A DNA stretch of 64,000 bases from Bacillus mycoides (GCF_018742245.1 NZ_CP036132.1:3467001-3531000), one strand, 5' to 3'; numbered from the stretch's first letter, positions 52,938 through 62,363 are shown. Numbers and translations are program-made. The notes: a model not told the origin generated them from the letters alone.

Positions 52938-53861
52938 TCAGAAAGTAATACGGTCAATAAAATTTTTATACAAAAAATGCTCTACCATTGATTCACTATA
53001 CTTTTTACAAAGTTGGTTAATTATATTTTCATAATCCCTATATACTTCTACACCTACAACAGTTTCTAAAATCCCATCAAAATCAGAACCAAACCCTATA
53101 TTTTTCTCTCCACCTAATGAACAAATATATTCCACATGCCTTAATATATCTGCTATATTCGCTTGTCTTTCATTCGTTAAAAACTGTGGTACGAAAGTAA
53201 TACCAATAATGCTATTTTTCTTTATAAGAGCTCTTATTTGTTCATCGGTTAAATTGCGTGGATGCCCACAAAGTTGATAACAGTTTGAGTGAGATGCAAT
53301 TGGGTTTTCAGCAATGTCTATAACATCCCAAAAGCTTCTTTCATTTAAGTGAGACACATCCGTCCATAAATATAACGTATTAAGTTCTTGTACAACCTGT
53401 CTACCAAATGTAGTTAAACCTGCCCCACGTGCCTCTAGCGCTCCATCAGCTAGCAGATTGGCATAGTTCCATGTCAATCCAAAGGAACGTACACCTAAGC
53501 GATAAAACAAACGTAATTTCATCGCTTCTTTTCCAATTGCTTCGCATCCTTCTAATGTTAATAATGCTCCAATCTCGTCCTGTTTTAGCATGTTAATATC
53601 GTTTTTTGTCTGAATAAACTTCATTCCTGGTAGCGATAAAATTTCATTATGAAAAATATCTATCATTTGCAGCGCAACTTCAAAACGATTTTCATACGCT
53701 ACTGTTTCTGGTACATATATAGCAAAGCATTGTATACTTCCTTTTCTTTTCTTTAATTGTTCAAATGTAATATGTAATTGTGAATCGTTTTGAAAGTCTT
53801 TTTTCCCCTTTGCACTCCATAACTGAAAGAGTACATCGCAATGCGCATCAAAAATTTTCAT
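52938..53861 (-). CDS. Membrane dipeptidase (peptidase M19)
   Basis: Renal-dipeptidase-family metallopeptidase of about 307 residues, cytosolic. Zinc ligands: DAHCD near the N-terminus, the bridging Glu in LTLEGCEAIG, and histidines in TDVSHLNERS and ASHSNCYQLCGHPRNLTD; a FGSDFDG motif is at the C-terminal side. Start MKIFDAHCD at 53861 is preferred because GGAGG lies 7 bases upstream. This ribosome site lies only about 10 bases past the spoVS terminator, leaving no room for a separate promoter between them. Role in sporulation or peptidoglycan recycling is inferred from that. Confidence 0.9.
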   Translation of the reverse strand: MKIFDAHCDVLFQLWSAKGKKDFQNDSQLHITFEQLKKRKGSIQCFAIYVPETVAYENRFEVALQMIDIFHNEILSLPGMKFIQTKNDINMLKQDEIGALLTLEGCEAIGKEAMKLRLFYRLGVRSFGLTWNYANLLADGALEARGAGLTTFGRQVVQELNTLYLWTDVSHLNERSFWDVIDIAENPIASHSNCYQLCGHPRNLTDEQIRALIKKNSIIGITFVPQFLTNERQANIADILRHVEYICSLGGEKNIGFGSDFDGILETVVGVEVYRDYENIINQLCKKYSESMVEHFLYKNFIDRITF

Positions 53862-53880
53862 TTTCATTCCTCCATTACAA

Positions 53881-53916
53881 AAACAACCTGTTTGCATACA
53901 TGCAAACAGGTTGTTT
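53881..53916 (-). terminator. Strong hairpin after spoVS
   Basis: Perfect 16-base arms with a 4-base loop (53881-53896, 53901-53916), then TTTTTG on the minus strand. It sits between the spoVS stop and the dipeptidase ribosome site. Confidence 0.88.
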
Positions 53917-53920
53917 CAAC

Positions 53921-54181
53921 TTAACGAGGTTCTACAATTAATTTTATTGCTGTACGCTCTTCACCATCAATCATAATATCTGTAAACGCTGGGATACAAA
54001 TCAAGTCCAAACCGCTAGGCGCTACAAATCCTCTTGCAATTGCTACTGCCTTTACCGCTTGGTTCAATGCACCTGCACCAATAGCTTGAATTTCTGCTGT
54101 TCCGCGTTCGCGAATAACACCTGCAAGTGCACCAGCTACAGAATTAGGGACCGACGTTGCTTTAACTTTTAATATTTCCAT
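53921..54181 (-). CDS. spoVS: Stage V sporulation protein S (SpoVS)
   Basis: 86-residue Alba-fold protein needed for coat assembly and progress through sporulation stage V. Near-identical to SpoVS of other bacilli by eye: MEILKVKATSVPNSVAGALAGVIRERG...QAVKAVAIARGFVAPSGLDLICIPAFTDI. Start at 54181 has GAGGAGG upstream; the frame opens 13 codons earlier. It lies downstream of ymdB and upstream of a dipeptidase, its normal setting. Sigma-H control is known in B. subtilis. Confidence 0.96.
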   Translation of the reverse strand: MEILKVKATSVPNSVAGALAGVIRERGTAEIQAIGAGALNQAVKAVAIARGFVAPSGLDLICIPAFTDIMIDGEERTAIKLIVEPR

Positions 54182-54330
54182 TCCGCGTTTCCTCCTCGTT
54201 TCTATAAAAAGTAATAGCAATTATTTCACTTTAACTTATATTCACGAGGAATGACACGTATTCCTGCTAAATTCCTGTAATTTTTCTAAAAAATTAAAAT
54301 ATAAAAAACTCTCTAACTTTTCATTAAAAA

Positions 54331-55125
54331 TCAATCAAAAAACGGCTGGTCATCATTAATTAAAATACGCTCAATTTTCTTCGCTTTCCCTGTATTAGGA
54401 TCCACATCAATTAACACTGCACTTAATTGCGTTCTACCATTCGTCACTTCAAAACGTACTGGTAAGTTCGTTAAAAACTTCTTCAATACCGCTTCGCGAT
54501 CCATACCTAAAATCCCATCATATGGGCCTGTCATACCAACATCTGTAATATAAGCTGTTCCGCTTGGTAAAATACGATTATCAGCTGTAGGAACGTGTGT
54601 ATGTGTACCAACTACCGCTGTAGCACGACCGTCTACGTACCAACCTAACGCCTGCTTCTCACTTGTTGTTTCAGCATGAAAATCAACAAAGATAATGTTT
54701 GTACGTTTTTTTGCAATGCTGATTAACTCATCCACTTTACGGAATGGACAATCGATTGGAGGAAGGAAAGTACGTCCTTGTAAGTTAATAACTGCAACTT
54801 CTGTTCCATTACAATTTACAAAGATAAGCCCTTTTCCCGGCGTCCCTTCTGGGAAGTTAGCTGGTCTTGCAAGATATTTTGCATCATCAATAAACTCAAA
54901 TACTTCACGATTATCCCAAGCATGGTTTCCAAGCGTAACCGCTTGTGCCCCGCACTCTAAAAAGTTTCGATATATTTTTTCCGTAATTCCACGTCCACCC
55001 GCAGCATTTTCTCCATTAATAATTGTTACTGTAGGTGTATATTTTTTCTTTAAAGCCGGTACGTACTGTTGAATCATGTCTCTACCAGGAGATCCTACTA
55101 CATCCCCAACAAATAATATTCTCAT
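54331..55125 (-). CDS. ymdB: 2',3'-cyclic-nucleotide phosphodiesterase YmdB
   Basis: Calcineurin-like phosphoesterase of 264 residues with two metal ions. Motifs: GDVVGSPGRD, INGENAAGGRGIT, LGNHAWDNRE, and the histidines of FVDFHAETTSEK and GTHTHVPTADN. In B. subtilis it is required for choosing between biofilm and motility gene expression and for nanotube formation. It is downstream of rny, the usual rny-ymdB-spoVS order; a terminator and a short bcr1-like repeat lie between rny and ymdB, suggesting a separate promoter. Confidence 0.95.
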   Translation of the reverse strand: MRILFVGDVVGSPGRDMIQQYVPALKKKYTPTVTIINGENAAGGRGITEKIYRNFLECGAQAVTLGNHAWDNREVFEFIDDAKYLARPANFPEGTPGKGLIFVNCNGTEVAVINLQGRTFLPPIDCPFRKVDELISIAKKRTNIIFVDFHAETTSEKQALGWYVDGRATAVVGTHTHVPTADNRILPSGTAYITDVGMTGPYDGILGMDREAVLKKFLTNLPVRFEVTNGRTQLSAVLIDVDPNTGKAKKIERILINDDQPFFD

Positions 55126-55240
55126 ATGTCTTACCCTTTCTATGTACTACATTTTTTATTACCATACTATAACTTGAAGCTATTTCCTTACAACAGTTAC
55201 AATTTATCTATTATAAGTTTCTTTCACTTACATACTGCTC

Positions 55241-55323
55241 ATAAAGTGAAACTATAATCAGTGGGGGGTGTTCATCCCCACTGATTATTAGCCTTCACCA
55301 ATCGGACGTTAGCGCTGGATAAA
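55241..55323 (-). repeat. Short bcr1-like repeat (about 83 bp)
   Basis: Begins ATAAAGTGAAACT and ends GCTGGATAAA, i.e. it is bounded by ATAAA (reverse of TTTAT). It contains the ATCAGTGGGG...CCCCACTGAT hairpin and CCAATCGGAC, then jumps to the element's other end; the inner part that holds TTCGGCGAA and CCCGCTATTTGCGGG in full copies is missing. Same layout as the copy at 2683-2762. Confidence 0.78.
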
Positions 55324-55357
55324 TAGTTTTCTTTATTTTACCCAATTCCAACACAAA

Positions 55358-55388
55358 AAAATAAAGTGGTGTTTCACCACTTTATTTT
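55358..55388 (-). terminator. Terminator of rny
   Basis: AAAATAAAGTGGTG/CACCACTTTATTTT stem with a 3-base loop, T-rich tail. The right arm includes the rny stop codon (55382-55384). Confidence 0.88.
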
Positions 55389-56944
55389 GCGTATTCCACT
55401 GCACGTGTTTCACGAATAACAGTTACTTTAATATGTCCTGGATAATCCAGTTCATTTTCAATACGTTTTCGAATATCACGAGCTAAACGATGAGCTTCTA
55501 AATCATCAATTGTATCTGGTTTTACCAGAATACGAACTTCACGTCCTGCTTGAATTGCGAAAGATTTTTCTACACCTTCATAAGACTCTGAAATCTCTTC
55601 CAACTTTTCAAGACGACGAATGTAGTTCTCAAGCGTTTCACTACGAGCTCCCGGTCTTGCAGCTGATAATGCATCTGCTGCAGCAACTAGAACTGCAATG
55701 ATAGAAGTTGGTTCTGTGTCACCATGGTGAGATGCAATACTGTTTATTACAACAGGATGCTCTTTATATTTCGTTGCGAGTTCAACACCAATTTCAACGT
55801 GACTACCTTCTACTTCATGATCGATTGCTTTTCCAATATCATGTAACAGACCAGCACGTCTTGCTAGTTTTTCATCCTCACCAAGCTCCGCTGCCATAAG
55901 TCCAGTTAAGTATGCAACTTCCATAGAGTGTTTTAAGACGTTTTGTCCATAACTTGTACGGTATTTTAAACGACCTAAAATTTTAATTAAATCTGGATGT
56001 AAGCCATGAACACCCACTTCAAACGTTGTTTGCTCTCCGACTTCACGAATATACTCGTCCACTTCACGTCTTGATTTTTCGACCATCTCTTCAATACGCG
56101 CTGGGTGAATACGTCCGTCCTGTACTAGTTTATCAAGAGCGATACGAGCTGTTTCACGACGAATCGGGTCAAATCCAGATAGAATTACCGCTTCTGGTGT
56201 ATCATCGATAATAAGGTCAATACCTGTTAACGTTTCTAACGTACGAATATTACGACCTTCACGTCCGATAATACGTCCCTTCATTTCGTCATTTGGAAGA
56301 TTTACAACCGAAACGGTTGTTTCAGCAACATGATCAGCTGCACATCTTTGCATTGCAAGAGATAAAATCTCTTTTGCCTTCTTATCCGCTTCTTCTTTCG
56401 CGCGAACTTCACTTTCTTTTACCATAACGGCAATTTCATGAGAAACTTCACTTTCCACTTTACCAAGAATAATTGCTTTCGCTTGTTCGCGGGTCAGATT
56501 GGAAATGCGCTCTAATTCTGTTTGTTGCTTTTGAACTAACTCTCCCACTTTGCTTTCCAACTCTTCAATCTGTTGTTGTTTCGCTACAAGAGATTCCTCT
56601 TTCTTTTCTAACTGTTGCTCGCGCTTATCGAGCGTTTCGTCTTTACGATCAAGGTTCTCTTCTTTTTGCATTAAACGATTTTCTTGTTTTTGTAATTCGC
56701 TTCTACGGTCACGAATTTCTAATTCAGCTTCTGTACGAAGTGTATGAATTTCATCCTTTGCTTCTAAAAGCGCTTCTTTTTTAAGTGCTTCAGCATCACG
56801 ATTCGCTTCGTCTAGAATACGTTTTGCTTCATTAGCTGCACCATTAATCTTCGCTTCAGCAATAGACTTTCGAACAAAAAAGCCAACAACTGCACCGACT
56901 GTTGCAAGCAAAATGGAGATGAGTATCCAAACTGTACTACTCAT
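55382..56944 (-). CDS. rny: Ribonuclease Y
   Basis: Membrane-anchored endoribonuclease that starts bulk mRNA decay, 520 residues. N-terminal helix ([19 protein letters not shown]), long charged coiled coil (about 30-205), KH domain ([25 protein letters not shown]), and HD domain with the catalytic [10 protein letters not shown] near residue 365. It works with the YmcA/RicA complex, whose gene is also in this window. GGGGAGGTG ribosome site. A terminator-like hairpin with U6 stands just upstream in its leader. Confidence 0.97.
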   Translation of the reverse strand: MSSTVWILISILLATVGAVVGFFVRKSIAEAKINGAANEAKRILDEANRDAEALKKEALLEAKDEIHTLRTEAELEIRDRRSELQKQENRLMQKEENLDRKDETLDKREQQLEKKEESLVAKQQQIEELESKVGELVQKQQTELERISNLTREQAKAIILGKVESEVSHEIAVMVKESEVRAKEEADKKAKEILSLAMQRCAADHVAETTVSVVNLPNDEMKGRIIGREGRNIRTLETLTGIDLIIDDTPEAVILSGFDPIRRETARIALDKLVQDGRIHPARIEEMVEKSRREVDEYIREVGEQTTFEVGVHGLHPDLIKILGRLKYRTSYGQNVLKHSMEVAYLTGLMAAELGEDEKLARRAGLLHDIGKAIDHEVEGSHVEIGVELATKYKEHPVVINSIASHHGDTEPTSIIAVLVAAADALSAARPGARSETLENYIRRLEKLEEISESYEGVEKSFAIQAGREVRILVKPDTIDDLEAHRLARDIRKRIENELDYPGHIKVTVIRETRAVEYAK

Positions 56945-56970
56945 GATTTCACCTCCCCTTGCTATGAATG

Positions 56971-57042
56971 AAAAAAGACTGTCGGCATGTACATTGAATT
57001 ACAACGTACAGCAAAGACCGTCGTCCCGCTTTTTTAAGGGAC
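56971..57042 (-). promoter_or_regulatory. Terminator-like leader hairpins before rny
   Basis: On the minus strand a small GTCCC/GGGAC hairpin (57023-57042) is followed by a TGTACGTTG/CAATGTACA hairpin inside a longer imperfect stem (about 56977-57023) and then T6 (56971-56976), 27 bases before the rny start. It looks like an attenuator or autoregulatory leader. The remaining part of the 483-base gap (57043-57391) is AT-rich with nothing recognised. Confidence 0.55.
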
Positions 57043-57391
57043 TTTCTTCATTTCACAATTAAAATGTCATATTATTATTTCGGCAAGATTTAAGTCTTAC
57101 TCCGAATATTACTTCTCTTCTTGAGAAGAGTGTATCGTATATAAGAAAAAATATACATTCTCATTGTATCTATCGCAATTTTCATTGTCAAGCGTTGTCT
57201 ACTTTTACTTTCTTTACCTTCAGCCCTGAATCTTATATGGATTAAAAAAACAGACGGCATATTATCCTGGAAAACCTTAGAAAATCCCAATTCATTCACT
57301 TAAAATATATAAATATTCCCCTTTACACATAGCCTTTTGGATAGAATAAATATTTTATCTCCAGCTATATACAACGCTTTCATAGTGGATT

Positions 57392-57429
57392 AAAAAATAA
57401 AAGACACGGTCCCGTGTCTTTTATTTTTT
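57392..57429 (-). terminator. Terminator of recA
   Basis: Perfect 18-base arms around a 2-base centre, with GACACGG/CCGTGTC at the core and A6/T6 flanks. The right arm reaches the recA stop codon (57428). Confidence 0.88.
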
Positions 57430-58459
57430 AATCTTGACGAGTTGAATCTTCCGTGTCTTCAACACCAGAGTTTTCACCAATTCCGTGATGTTCACGAACA
57501 AAGAAGGCAATTTCTTCTCTTAAATCCGTATTCTCTTTTAAGAATTGCTTCGAATTTTCACGACCTTGTCCTAAGCGTTCTTCATTATAAGAGTACCAAG
57601 CACCGCTCTTTTGAACGATATCAAGTTCAGAAGCCATATCTAAGATTTCACCTTCTCTTGAAATACCTTCTCCGTACATAATATCAACTTCAGCAACACG
57701 GAATGGCGGTGCAACTTTATTTTTAACTACTTTTACTTTCGTTTTATTACCAACGATGTCATTACCTTGCTTTAATTGCTCAGCACGACGTACTTCAAGA
57801 CGGACAGTTGAATAGAATTTCAACGCACGACCACCTGGAGTTGTTTCTGGGTTCCCGAACATAACCCCAACTTTTTCACGAATTTGGTTGATAAAGATTG
57901 CGATTGTTTTTGATTTGTTGATTGCACCTGAAAGTTTACGAAGTGCTTGTGACATTAAACGTGCTTGTAAACCAACGTGAGAGTCACCCATGTCCCCTTC
58001 GATTTCGGCTTTCGGTACAAGAGCTGCTACAGAGTCAATTACGATAATATCAACCGCGCCACTTCGTACAAGTGCTTCTGCGATTTCTAGTCCTTGCTCC
58101 CCTGTATCAGGCTGTGATAATAGTAATTCATCGATGTTAACACCTAATTTTTGTGCATATACAGGATCCATCGCATGCTCCGCATCGATGAACGCCGCTT
58201 GTCCACCTTGACGCTGCACTTCCGCGATTGCGTGTAATGAAACTGTTGTTTTACCTGAACTTTCAGGTCCATAAATTTCAATAACACGGCCACGTGGGTA
58301 TCCGCCTACCCCTAGTGCCACATCAAGTGCTAAAGAACCACTTGAAATTGTAGAAATTCTACGCTCCGCTTGTTCTCCTAATTTCATAATTGAACCTTTA
58401 CCGAATTGCTTCTCTATTTGTTTTAACGCCATATCTAATGCCGCTTGACGATCGCTCAT
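57428..58459 (-). CDS. recA: Recombinase RecA
   Basis: DNA strand-exchange ATPase and SOS co-protease, 343 residues. Walker [10 protein letters not shown], Walker [11 protein letters not shown], loop L2 region ([25 protein letters not shown]) and the acidic C-terminal tail ([12 protein letters not shown]) are present. Its normal place, between cinA and rny, is kept. A LexA-type box lies 71-84 bases upstream, consistent with SOS induction. Confidence 0.98.
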   Translation of the reverse strand: MSDRQAALDMALKQIEKQFGKGSIMKLGEQAERRISTISSGSLALDVALGVGGYPRGRVIEIYGPESSGKTTVSLHAIAEVQRQGGQAAFIDAEHAMDPVYAQKLGVNIDELLLSQPDTGEQGLEIAEALVRSGAVDIIVIDSVAALVPKAEIEGDMGDSHVGLQARLMSQALRKLSGAINKSKTIAIFINQIREKVGVMFGNPETTPGGRALKFYSTVRLEVRRAEQLKQGNDIVGNKTKVKVVKNKVAPPFRVAEVDIMYGEGISREGEILDMASELDIVQKSGAWYSYNEERLGQGRENSKQFLKENTDLREEIAFFVREHHGIGENSGVEDTEDSTRQD

Positions 58460-58529
58460 TCAAAATTCCTCCTTAACTAAATTGCTAATCTCATTATACC
58501 TATTTTCAATTCAATTTGCCAACAAAAAT

Positions 58530-58543
58530 CGAACATTTATTCG
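58530..58543. promoter_or_regulatory. LexA (SOS) box upstream of recA
   Basis: CGAACATTTATTCG differs at one position from the Bacillus SOS consensus CGAACN4GTTCG and is at promoter distance from recA. Confidence 0.82.
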
Positions 58544-58585
58544 ATTTTTTTATTTTATATCTAATAAAACTAGATTTTCCCACAA

Positions 58586-58623
58586 AAAAAGCTAGAAGAA
58601 ATTTATATCTCTTCTAGCTTTTT
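58586..58623 (-). terminator. Terminator of cinA, right arm inside the coding region
   Basis: AAAAAGCTAGAAGA/TCTTCTAGCTTTTT arms with a 10-base loop. The right arm (58610-58623) encodes the last residues of CinA (KKLEE) and the stop codon lies in the loop. Confidence 0.85.
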
Positions 58624-59841
58624 AAATAAATGATAAAATCCATATTTTGTAGAGCGTTCTCTAATTTGTTGACGACTTCCACTTAAATTAAGCGAGAAGA
58701 CTACAGCTGGTTCCTCTTTAATCGCCAATCCAACAAATACTGTTCCTGGCTCTTTATGCTCTGAAGCATCCGGTCCTGCCACCCCAGTGAAACTAATCCC
58801 GATATCTGCTTTTAACAGTTTCTTTACATTTTCAGCAAGATAACGAGCACACTGCTTACTAACCGCGCCGTCAGTTCGTAACACTTCTTCAGGTACATGT
58901 AAAATTTGTTGCTTCACATCATTTTGATAACAAATGACACCGCCTTTAAATACAGACGAGACACCAGCATTTTCTGTTACTTGATTTCCAAAAAGACCAC
59001 CTGTTAAACTTTCTGCACATGCTAAAGTTAACCCTTTTTCCTTCAATAGCCTTATTGCCTTGTAATGAAGGAAATCTTGGTCATATCCGTAGAAAAATTC
59101 TCCTACTCTTTCTAAAATCAAATCTTCCACATGCTGAATCAGTTTCTCCGCCTCAGCAGCATCATGATGTTTGGCAGTTAAACGTAATGTCACTTCTCCA
59201 TCATTTGCAAGTGGTGCAATGGTTGGATTCGTTTGTCCATCAATTAAATCTTGAACTTTCACCTCTAATTGAGATTCCCCAATACCGAAAAAACGAAGAA
59301 CACGAGAATAAATATTTTCCCCCGTTGTAAACTTACATAAAAAAGGCTCTACGTAACTTATATACATCGGCTTCATTTCTTTTGGTGGTCCTGGTAATAA
59401 AATATAAACTTTTCCGTTCTTATTTAACCCCATACCAGGCGCCATACCGTGATCATTCGCAAATACAGTCGATCCATTTAAAACGAGCGCCTGCTTTTTA
59501 TTATTCTCCGTAAATTCACGGCCTGTACGCTTAAAATAATCGCTTATCGATGTTAATGCCTTTTCATCATACACAAGCTCTTCATCTAAACTAGACGCTA
59601 TTGTTTCTTTCGTTAAATCATCTTTTGTCGGTCCTAATCCACCTGTAAAAATGAGCATATCAGCTCGTTCTTCAGCCAATTCAATTGCCTTCTGTAATCG
59701 CTTGTTATTATCCCCAACAACAGTATGGTAGTACACGTTAATTCCGATTGAAGCTAACTTTTCAGATAAAAACTGGGCATTTGTATTTGCAATTTGTCCA
59801 AGTAATAATTCCGTTCCAACCGCAATAATTTCAGCATTCAT
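58603..59841 (-). CDS. cinA: Competence/damage-inducible protein CinA
   Basis: 412-residue two-domain protein. The N-terminal MoaB/MoCF-like domain ([39 protein letters not shown]) is joined to a C-terminal nicotinamide-nucleotide amidase domain ([39 protein letters not shown]). In other bacteria it hydrolyses NMN and processes ADP-ribose derivatives. It lies between pgsA (20 bases upstream) and recA, the usual order. Late-competence or damage induction is known for homologues. Confidence 0.95.
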   Translation of the reverse strand: MNAEIIAVGTELLLGQIANTNAQFLSEKLASIGINVYYHTVVGDNNKRLQKAIELAEERADMLIFTGGLGPTKDDLTKETIASSLDEELVYDEKALTSISDYFKRTGREFTENNKKQALVLNGSTVFANDHGMAPGMGLNKNGKVYILLPGPPKEMKPMYISYVEPFLCKFTTGENIYSRVLRFFGIGESQLEVKVQDLIDGQTNPTIAPLANDGEVTLRLTAKHHDAAEAEKLIQHVEDLILERVGEFFYGYDQDFLHYKAIRLLKEKGLTLACAESLTGGLFGNQVTENAGVSSVFKGGVICYQNDVKQQILHVPEEVLRTDGAVSKQCARYLAENVKKLLKADIGISFTGVAGPDASEHKEPGTVFVGLAIKEEPAVVFSLNLSGSRQQIRERSTKYGFYHLFKKLEEI

Positions 59842-59861
59842 CCCAATTCCCCCATAAACTT

Positions 59862-60440
59862 CTATTTTGAGTTTACAAAAGCATCTTTATTTTTCCAGAA
59901 ATAATCCCATCCTGAAATAACGGTAAAGAATAATGCAATCCATATGAAAATATCTGCAACTGGAATATGAAGTAAATTTAACGGTACATCATGTAATAAG
60001 TATGCTGCAATCGCAATAATTTGTGTCCATGTCTTAATTTTCCCTAGCTGATTTGCTGCAACTACTTCCCCTGTCCCAGCAAGTACAAGGCGTAAACCTG
60101 TTACTGCAAACTCACGGCTTATAATTACAATAACGATCCAAGCAGGTACATATTGCATCTCTACCAACGTGATAAGTGCTGCAGAAACAAGTAATTTATC
60201 TGCTAACGGGTCAAGGAATTTCCCTAAATTCGTTACAAGATTATATTTTCTTGCATAATATCCATCAATCCAATCTGTAGCTGAAGCAATTATAAAAATT
60301 AGTGCTCCTGCTAAATGTTGAATTGGTAAATTGACATCACCAATTGTATATGAGCCCCAGTTAAAGGGCGCTAGCATAATTACCATAAAAACTGGAATTA
60401 AGCAGATTCTAGATATTGTAATTTTATTTGGTAAATTCAC
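59862..60440 (-). CDS. pgsA: CDP-diacylglycerol--glycerol-3-phosphate 3-phosphatidyltransferase PgsA
   Basis: Integral membrane enzyme of phosphatidylglycerol synthesis, 192 residues. The CDP-alcohol phosphotransferase motif D-G-x2-A-R-x8-G-x3-D-x3-D is seen as [27 protein letters not shown]. Five to six helices. Essential in B. subtilis. Upstream rodZ-like gene has its own terminator; cinA follows closely. Confidence 0.96.
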   Translation of the reverse strand: MNLPNKITISRICLIPVFMVIMLAPFNWGSYTIGDVNLPIQHLAGALIFIIASATDWIDGYYARKYNLVTNLGKFLDPLADKLLVSAALITLVEMQYVPAWIVIVIISREFAVTGLRLVLAGTGEVVAANQLGKIKTWTQIIAIAAYLLHDVPLNLLHIPVADIFIWIALFFTVISGWDYFWKNKDAFVNSK

Positions 60441-60483
60441 AGCTATTCCTCCATCATGTCAAAAACATTTGTTCATTGAAAAA

Positions 60484-60502
60484 AGTCATCGAAGCGATGA
60501 CT
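60484..60502 (-). terminator. Terminator after the rodZ-like gene
   Basis: AGTCATCG/CGATGACT stem with a 3-base loop and T6 on the minus strand, adjoining the stop at 60504. Confidence 0.82.
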
Positions 60503-60503
60503 G

Positions 60504-61415
60504 TTATTGCAGAGCTTGCCCTATCCCTTGGTTTTTTATCACCAATCTTTGGTGATATTCTTTTGCTGGATCTAATGGGAAAGTAACCACTTGGCCATTC
60601 AGTTTAATTTCAACATTCGGTGCATTTCCAATATTAAGTCGCACTTCTTTTACTGTTGATAAATCACGTTTTTCTGTTTGACCACTTTGTACGGTAGTGT
60701 TTAGAATTTCGTTATCCGCATCATCTTTAACATCTACATAGCTTGCACCCTTGCCTGAGATTTCCAGTTCTAATGTTTTATTATTATGAATTTCAAAAGT
60801 AGACACCTTACCACTCGTTCCAACTAACTTCACTTCTTGTTGTCCAGTTGGTTGCGCTGGTTGCTCCTCTTTCTTTGGTTCTTCTTTCTTTGGCTCTTCT
60901 TTTTTAGGTTCTTCCGCTTTCACTTCATCTTTCTTCGTATCTAGCGGAGAATCTTTTGCTTTTTGAACCTCAATCTTCTCACTTTGAGCATTCGGAACTT
61001 GCCTATCATCTTTTCCAGTTAACGCTTGAATAACAAACCAGACTACCACTCCAAATGCGATTACTAACAACACAATCAAAATTTTTGGCATATGATCTGC
61101 AATTGGCCATGATGAAGATTTTTGCATTGTTTCTTGTGTTTTTTGTCCAGTTGATACTTGTGGAACTTCACGATTTTCAGATTGTGGTATCGTACTCTGA
61201 TATTCTACAAGCAGTTCCTCTCCATTTAATCCAACAGCATCTGCATATTGTTTAATGAATGCACGCGCATAAAAAGCTCCTGGCAACACACCATAATTGC
61301 CTTCTTCAATCGCTACTAAATGGCGTTTTTGAATTTTTGTAATCTCATGCAGCTGATCAATAGATAAGCCTTTCGCTTCTCTTGCTTCTGTCAGCTTTTG
61401 TCCTAATTCCGTCAC
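60504..61415 (-). CDS. ymfM: RodZ-family helix-turn-helix membrane protein (YmfM)
   Basis: Bitopic cell-shape protein of about 303 residues. The N-terminal cytosolic HTH domain (LGQKLTEAREAKGLSIDQLHEITKIQKRHLVAIEEG) binds MreB; one helix (ILIVLLVIAFGVVVWFVIQAL) follows at about 110-132; then an extracellular linker with EEPKK repeats and a C-terminal DUF4115 beta domain. Start GTG at 61415 is chosen because GAGGTG lies 6 bases upstream; the frame's first codon would sit in that ribosome site. Confidence 0.92.
   Translation of the reverse strand: MTELGQKLTEAREAKGLSIDQLHEITKIQKRHLVAIEEGNYGVLPGAFYARAFIKQYADAVGLNGEELLVEYQSTIPQSENREVPQVSTGQKTQETMQKSSSWPIADHMPKILIVLLVIAFGVVVWFVIQALTGKDDRQVPNAQSEKIEVQKAKDSPLDTKKDEVKAEEPKKEEPKKEEPKKEEQPAQPTGQQEVKLVGTSGKVSTFEIHNNKTLELEISGKGASYVDVKDDADNEILNTTVQSGQTEKRDLSTVKEVRLNIGNAPNVEIKLNGQVVTFPLDPAKEYHQRLVIKNQGIGQALQ
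60870..60914 (-). repeat. 15-bp tandem repeat coding EEPKK units in ymfM
   Basis: About three 15-base units (GGTTCTTCTTTCTTT-like on the plus strand) encode EEPKKEEPKKEEPKK in the linker of the RodZ-like protein. Units differ by a few bases. Likely length-variable between strains. Confidence 0.75.
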
Positions 61416-61436
61416 TACTAACACCTCAATATTTCT

Positions 61437-62222
61437 TTAAAAGTCGAACATAGAGAAATTATTTTGCGTACCTTGCTCAATTTCATCTACTAAATTATAT
61501 TGAATTTCTTCATCATAATCATTACGCAATTCGATAATATAATCAAAATCATCCAATGTGTATTCTGACTGACTCACAAACACATCCGGATGTTCCACAA
61601 CTTTCGTTGCAGGCAATCTCATGATTTCACGAACGAGCTGCCAGTGTCTTTCATTGGCACGCTTTGTCGACACAATTCCATCTAGTATGAAAATATTATC
61701 GTCGCTATACTCATCTTCAATCAATTGGCTACGAACAGTTTGCTTAATGAGAGTAGATGATACGAATAACCATCTCTTATTTGCACAAACACTTGCGGCA
61801 ACAATAGATTCTGTTTTTCCGACACGAGGCATTCCTCGTATCCCAATTAATTTATGACCTTCTTTTTTCATTATCTCCGCCATAAAGTCTACAAGTAATC
61901 CTAGTTCATCACGCACAAATCGAAATGTTTTCTTATCATCTGCATCTCGTTGTATGTACCTACCATGTCTAACTGCTAGCTTATCTCTAAGCTTTGGCGG
62001 ACGATATTTCGTTACCGTTATATTATCCATCGTATTTAAAATTGATTCAAGTCTAGAGATTTGTTCTTGATTATCACACATAAGCAAAAGTCCGCGTCGT
62101 GCATTATCTACACCATTAATTGTGACAATATTGATGCCAAGCATACCGATTAACGAAGAAACGTCACCAAGTAAGCCAGGTCGGTTTTTATGTATTTCAT
62201 ATTCAAAATACCATTCAATCAT
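61437..62222 (-). CDS. ymfK: YmfK-like DUF3388 protein with ACT-like and P-loop regions
   Basis: 261-residue cytosolic protein. Residues 1-80 read as an ACT-type sensory domain (YEIHKNRPGLLGDVSSLIGMLGINIVTINGV). A Walker A sequence GMPRVGKT near residue 148 and an acidic strand (DDNIFILDGI) near residue 198 suggest an ATPase-like core; the tail is acidic. Function is unknown. It lies between the rodZ-like gene and ymfJ, as in B. subtilis. Confidence 0.88.
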   Translation of the reverse strand: MIEWYFEYEIHKNRPGLLGDVSSLIGMLGINIVTINGVDNARRGLLLMCDNQEQISRLESILNTMDNITVTKYRPPKLRDKLAVRHGRYIQRDADDKKTFRFVRDELGLLVDFMAEIMKKEGHKLIGIRGMPRVGKTESIVAASVCANKRWLFVSSTLIKQTVRSQLIEDEYSDDNIFILDGIVSTKRANERHWQLVREIMRLPATKVVEHPDVFVSQSEYTLDDFDYIIELRNDYDEEIQYNLVDEIEQGTQNNFSMFDF

Positions 62223-62330
62223 CCAAGATCACTCCCCCACGCTTACTTTACACCTACGTACTATATTATATGATTTCACCTTAATAGGGAAGCTAAATGT
62301 ATAATCTATTCCTCCTAATTATTATACAAA

Positions 62331-62363
62331 AAAAGTAGAGAGGAGCTTCTCCTCTCTACTTTT
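62331..62363 (-). terminator. Terminator of ymfJ
   Basis: AAAAGTAGAGAGGAG/CTCCTCTCTACTTTT stem, 3-base loop. The right arm overlaps the ymfJ stop codon (62362). Confidence 0.87.

Noticed and set aside
52915..52945. TCTGATTT...AATCAGA hairpin after the dipeptidase gene
   Set aside because: On the minus strand it is followed by A rather than T and the stem is imperfect, so it is not a convincing terminator.
57090..57299. 69-residue open frame between recA and rny
   Set aside because: No ribosome site, biased basic composition and no recognisable family; it is better explained as leader or spacer DNA.
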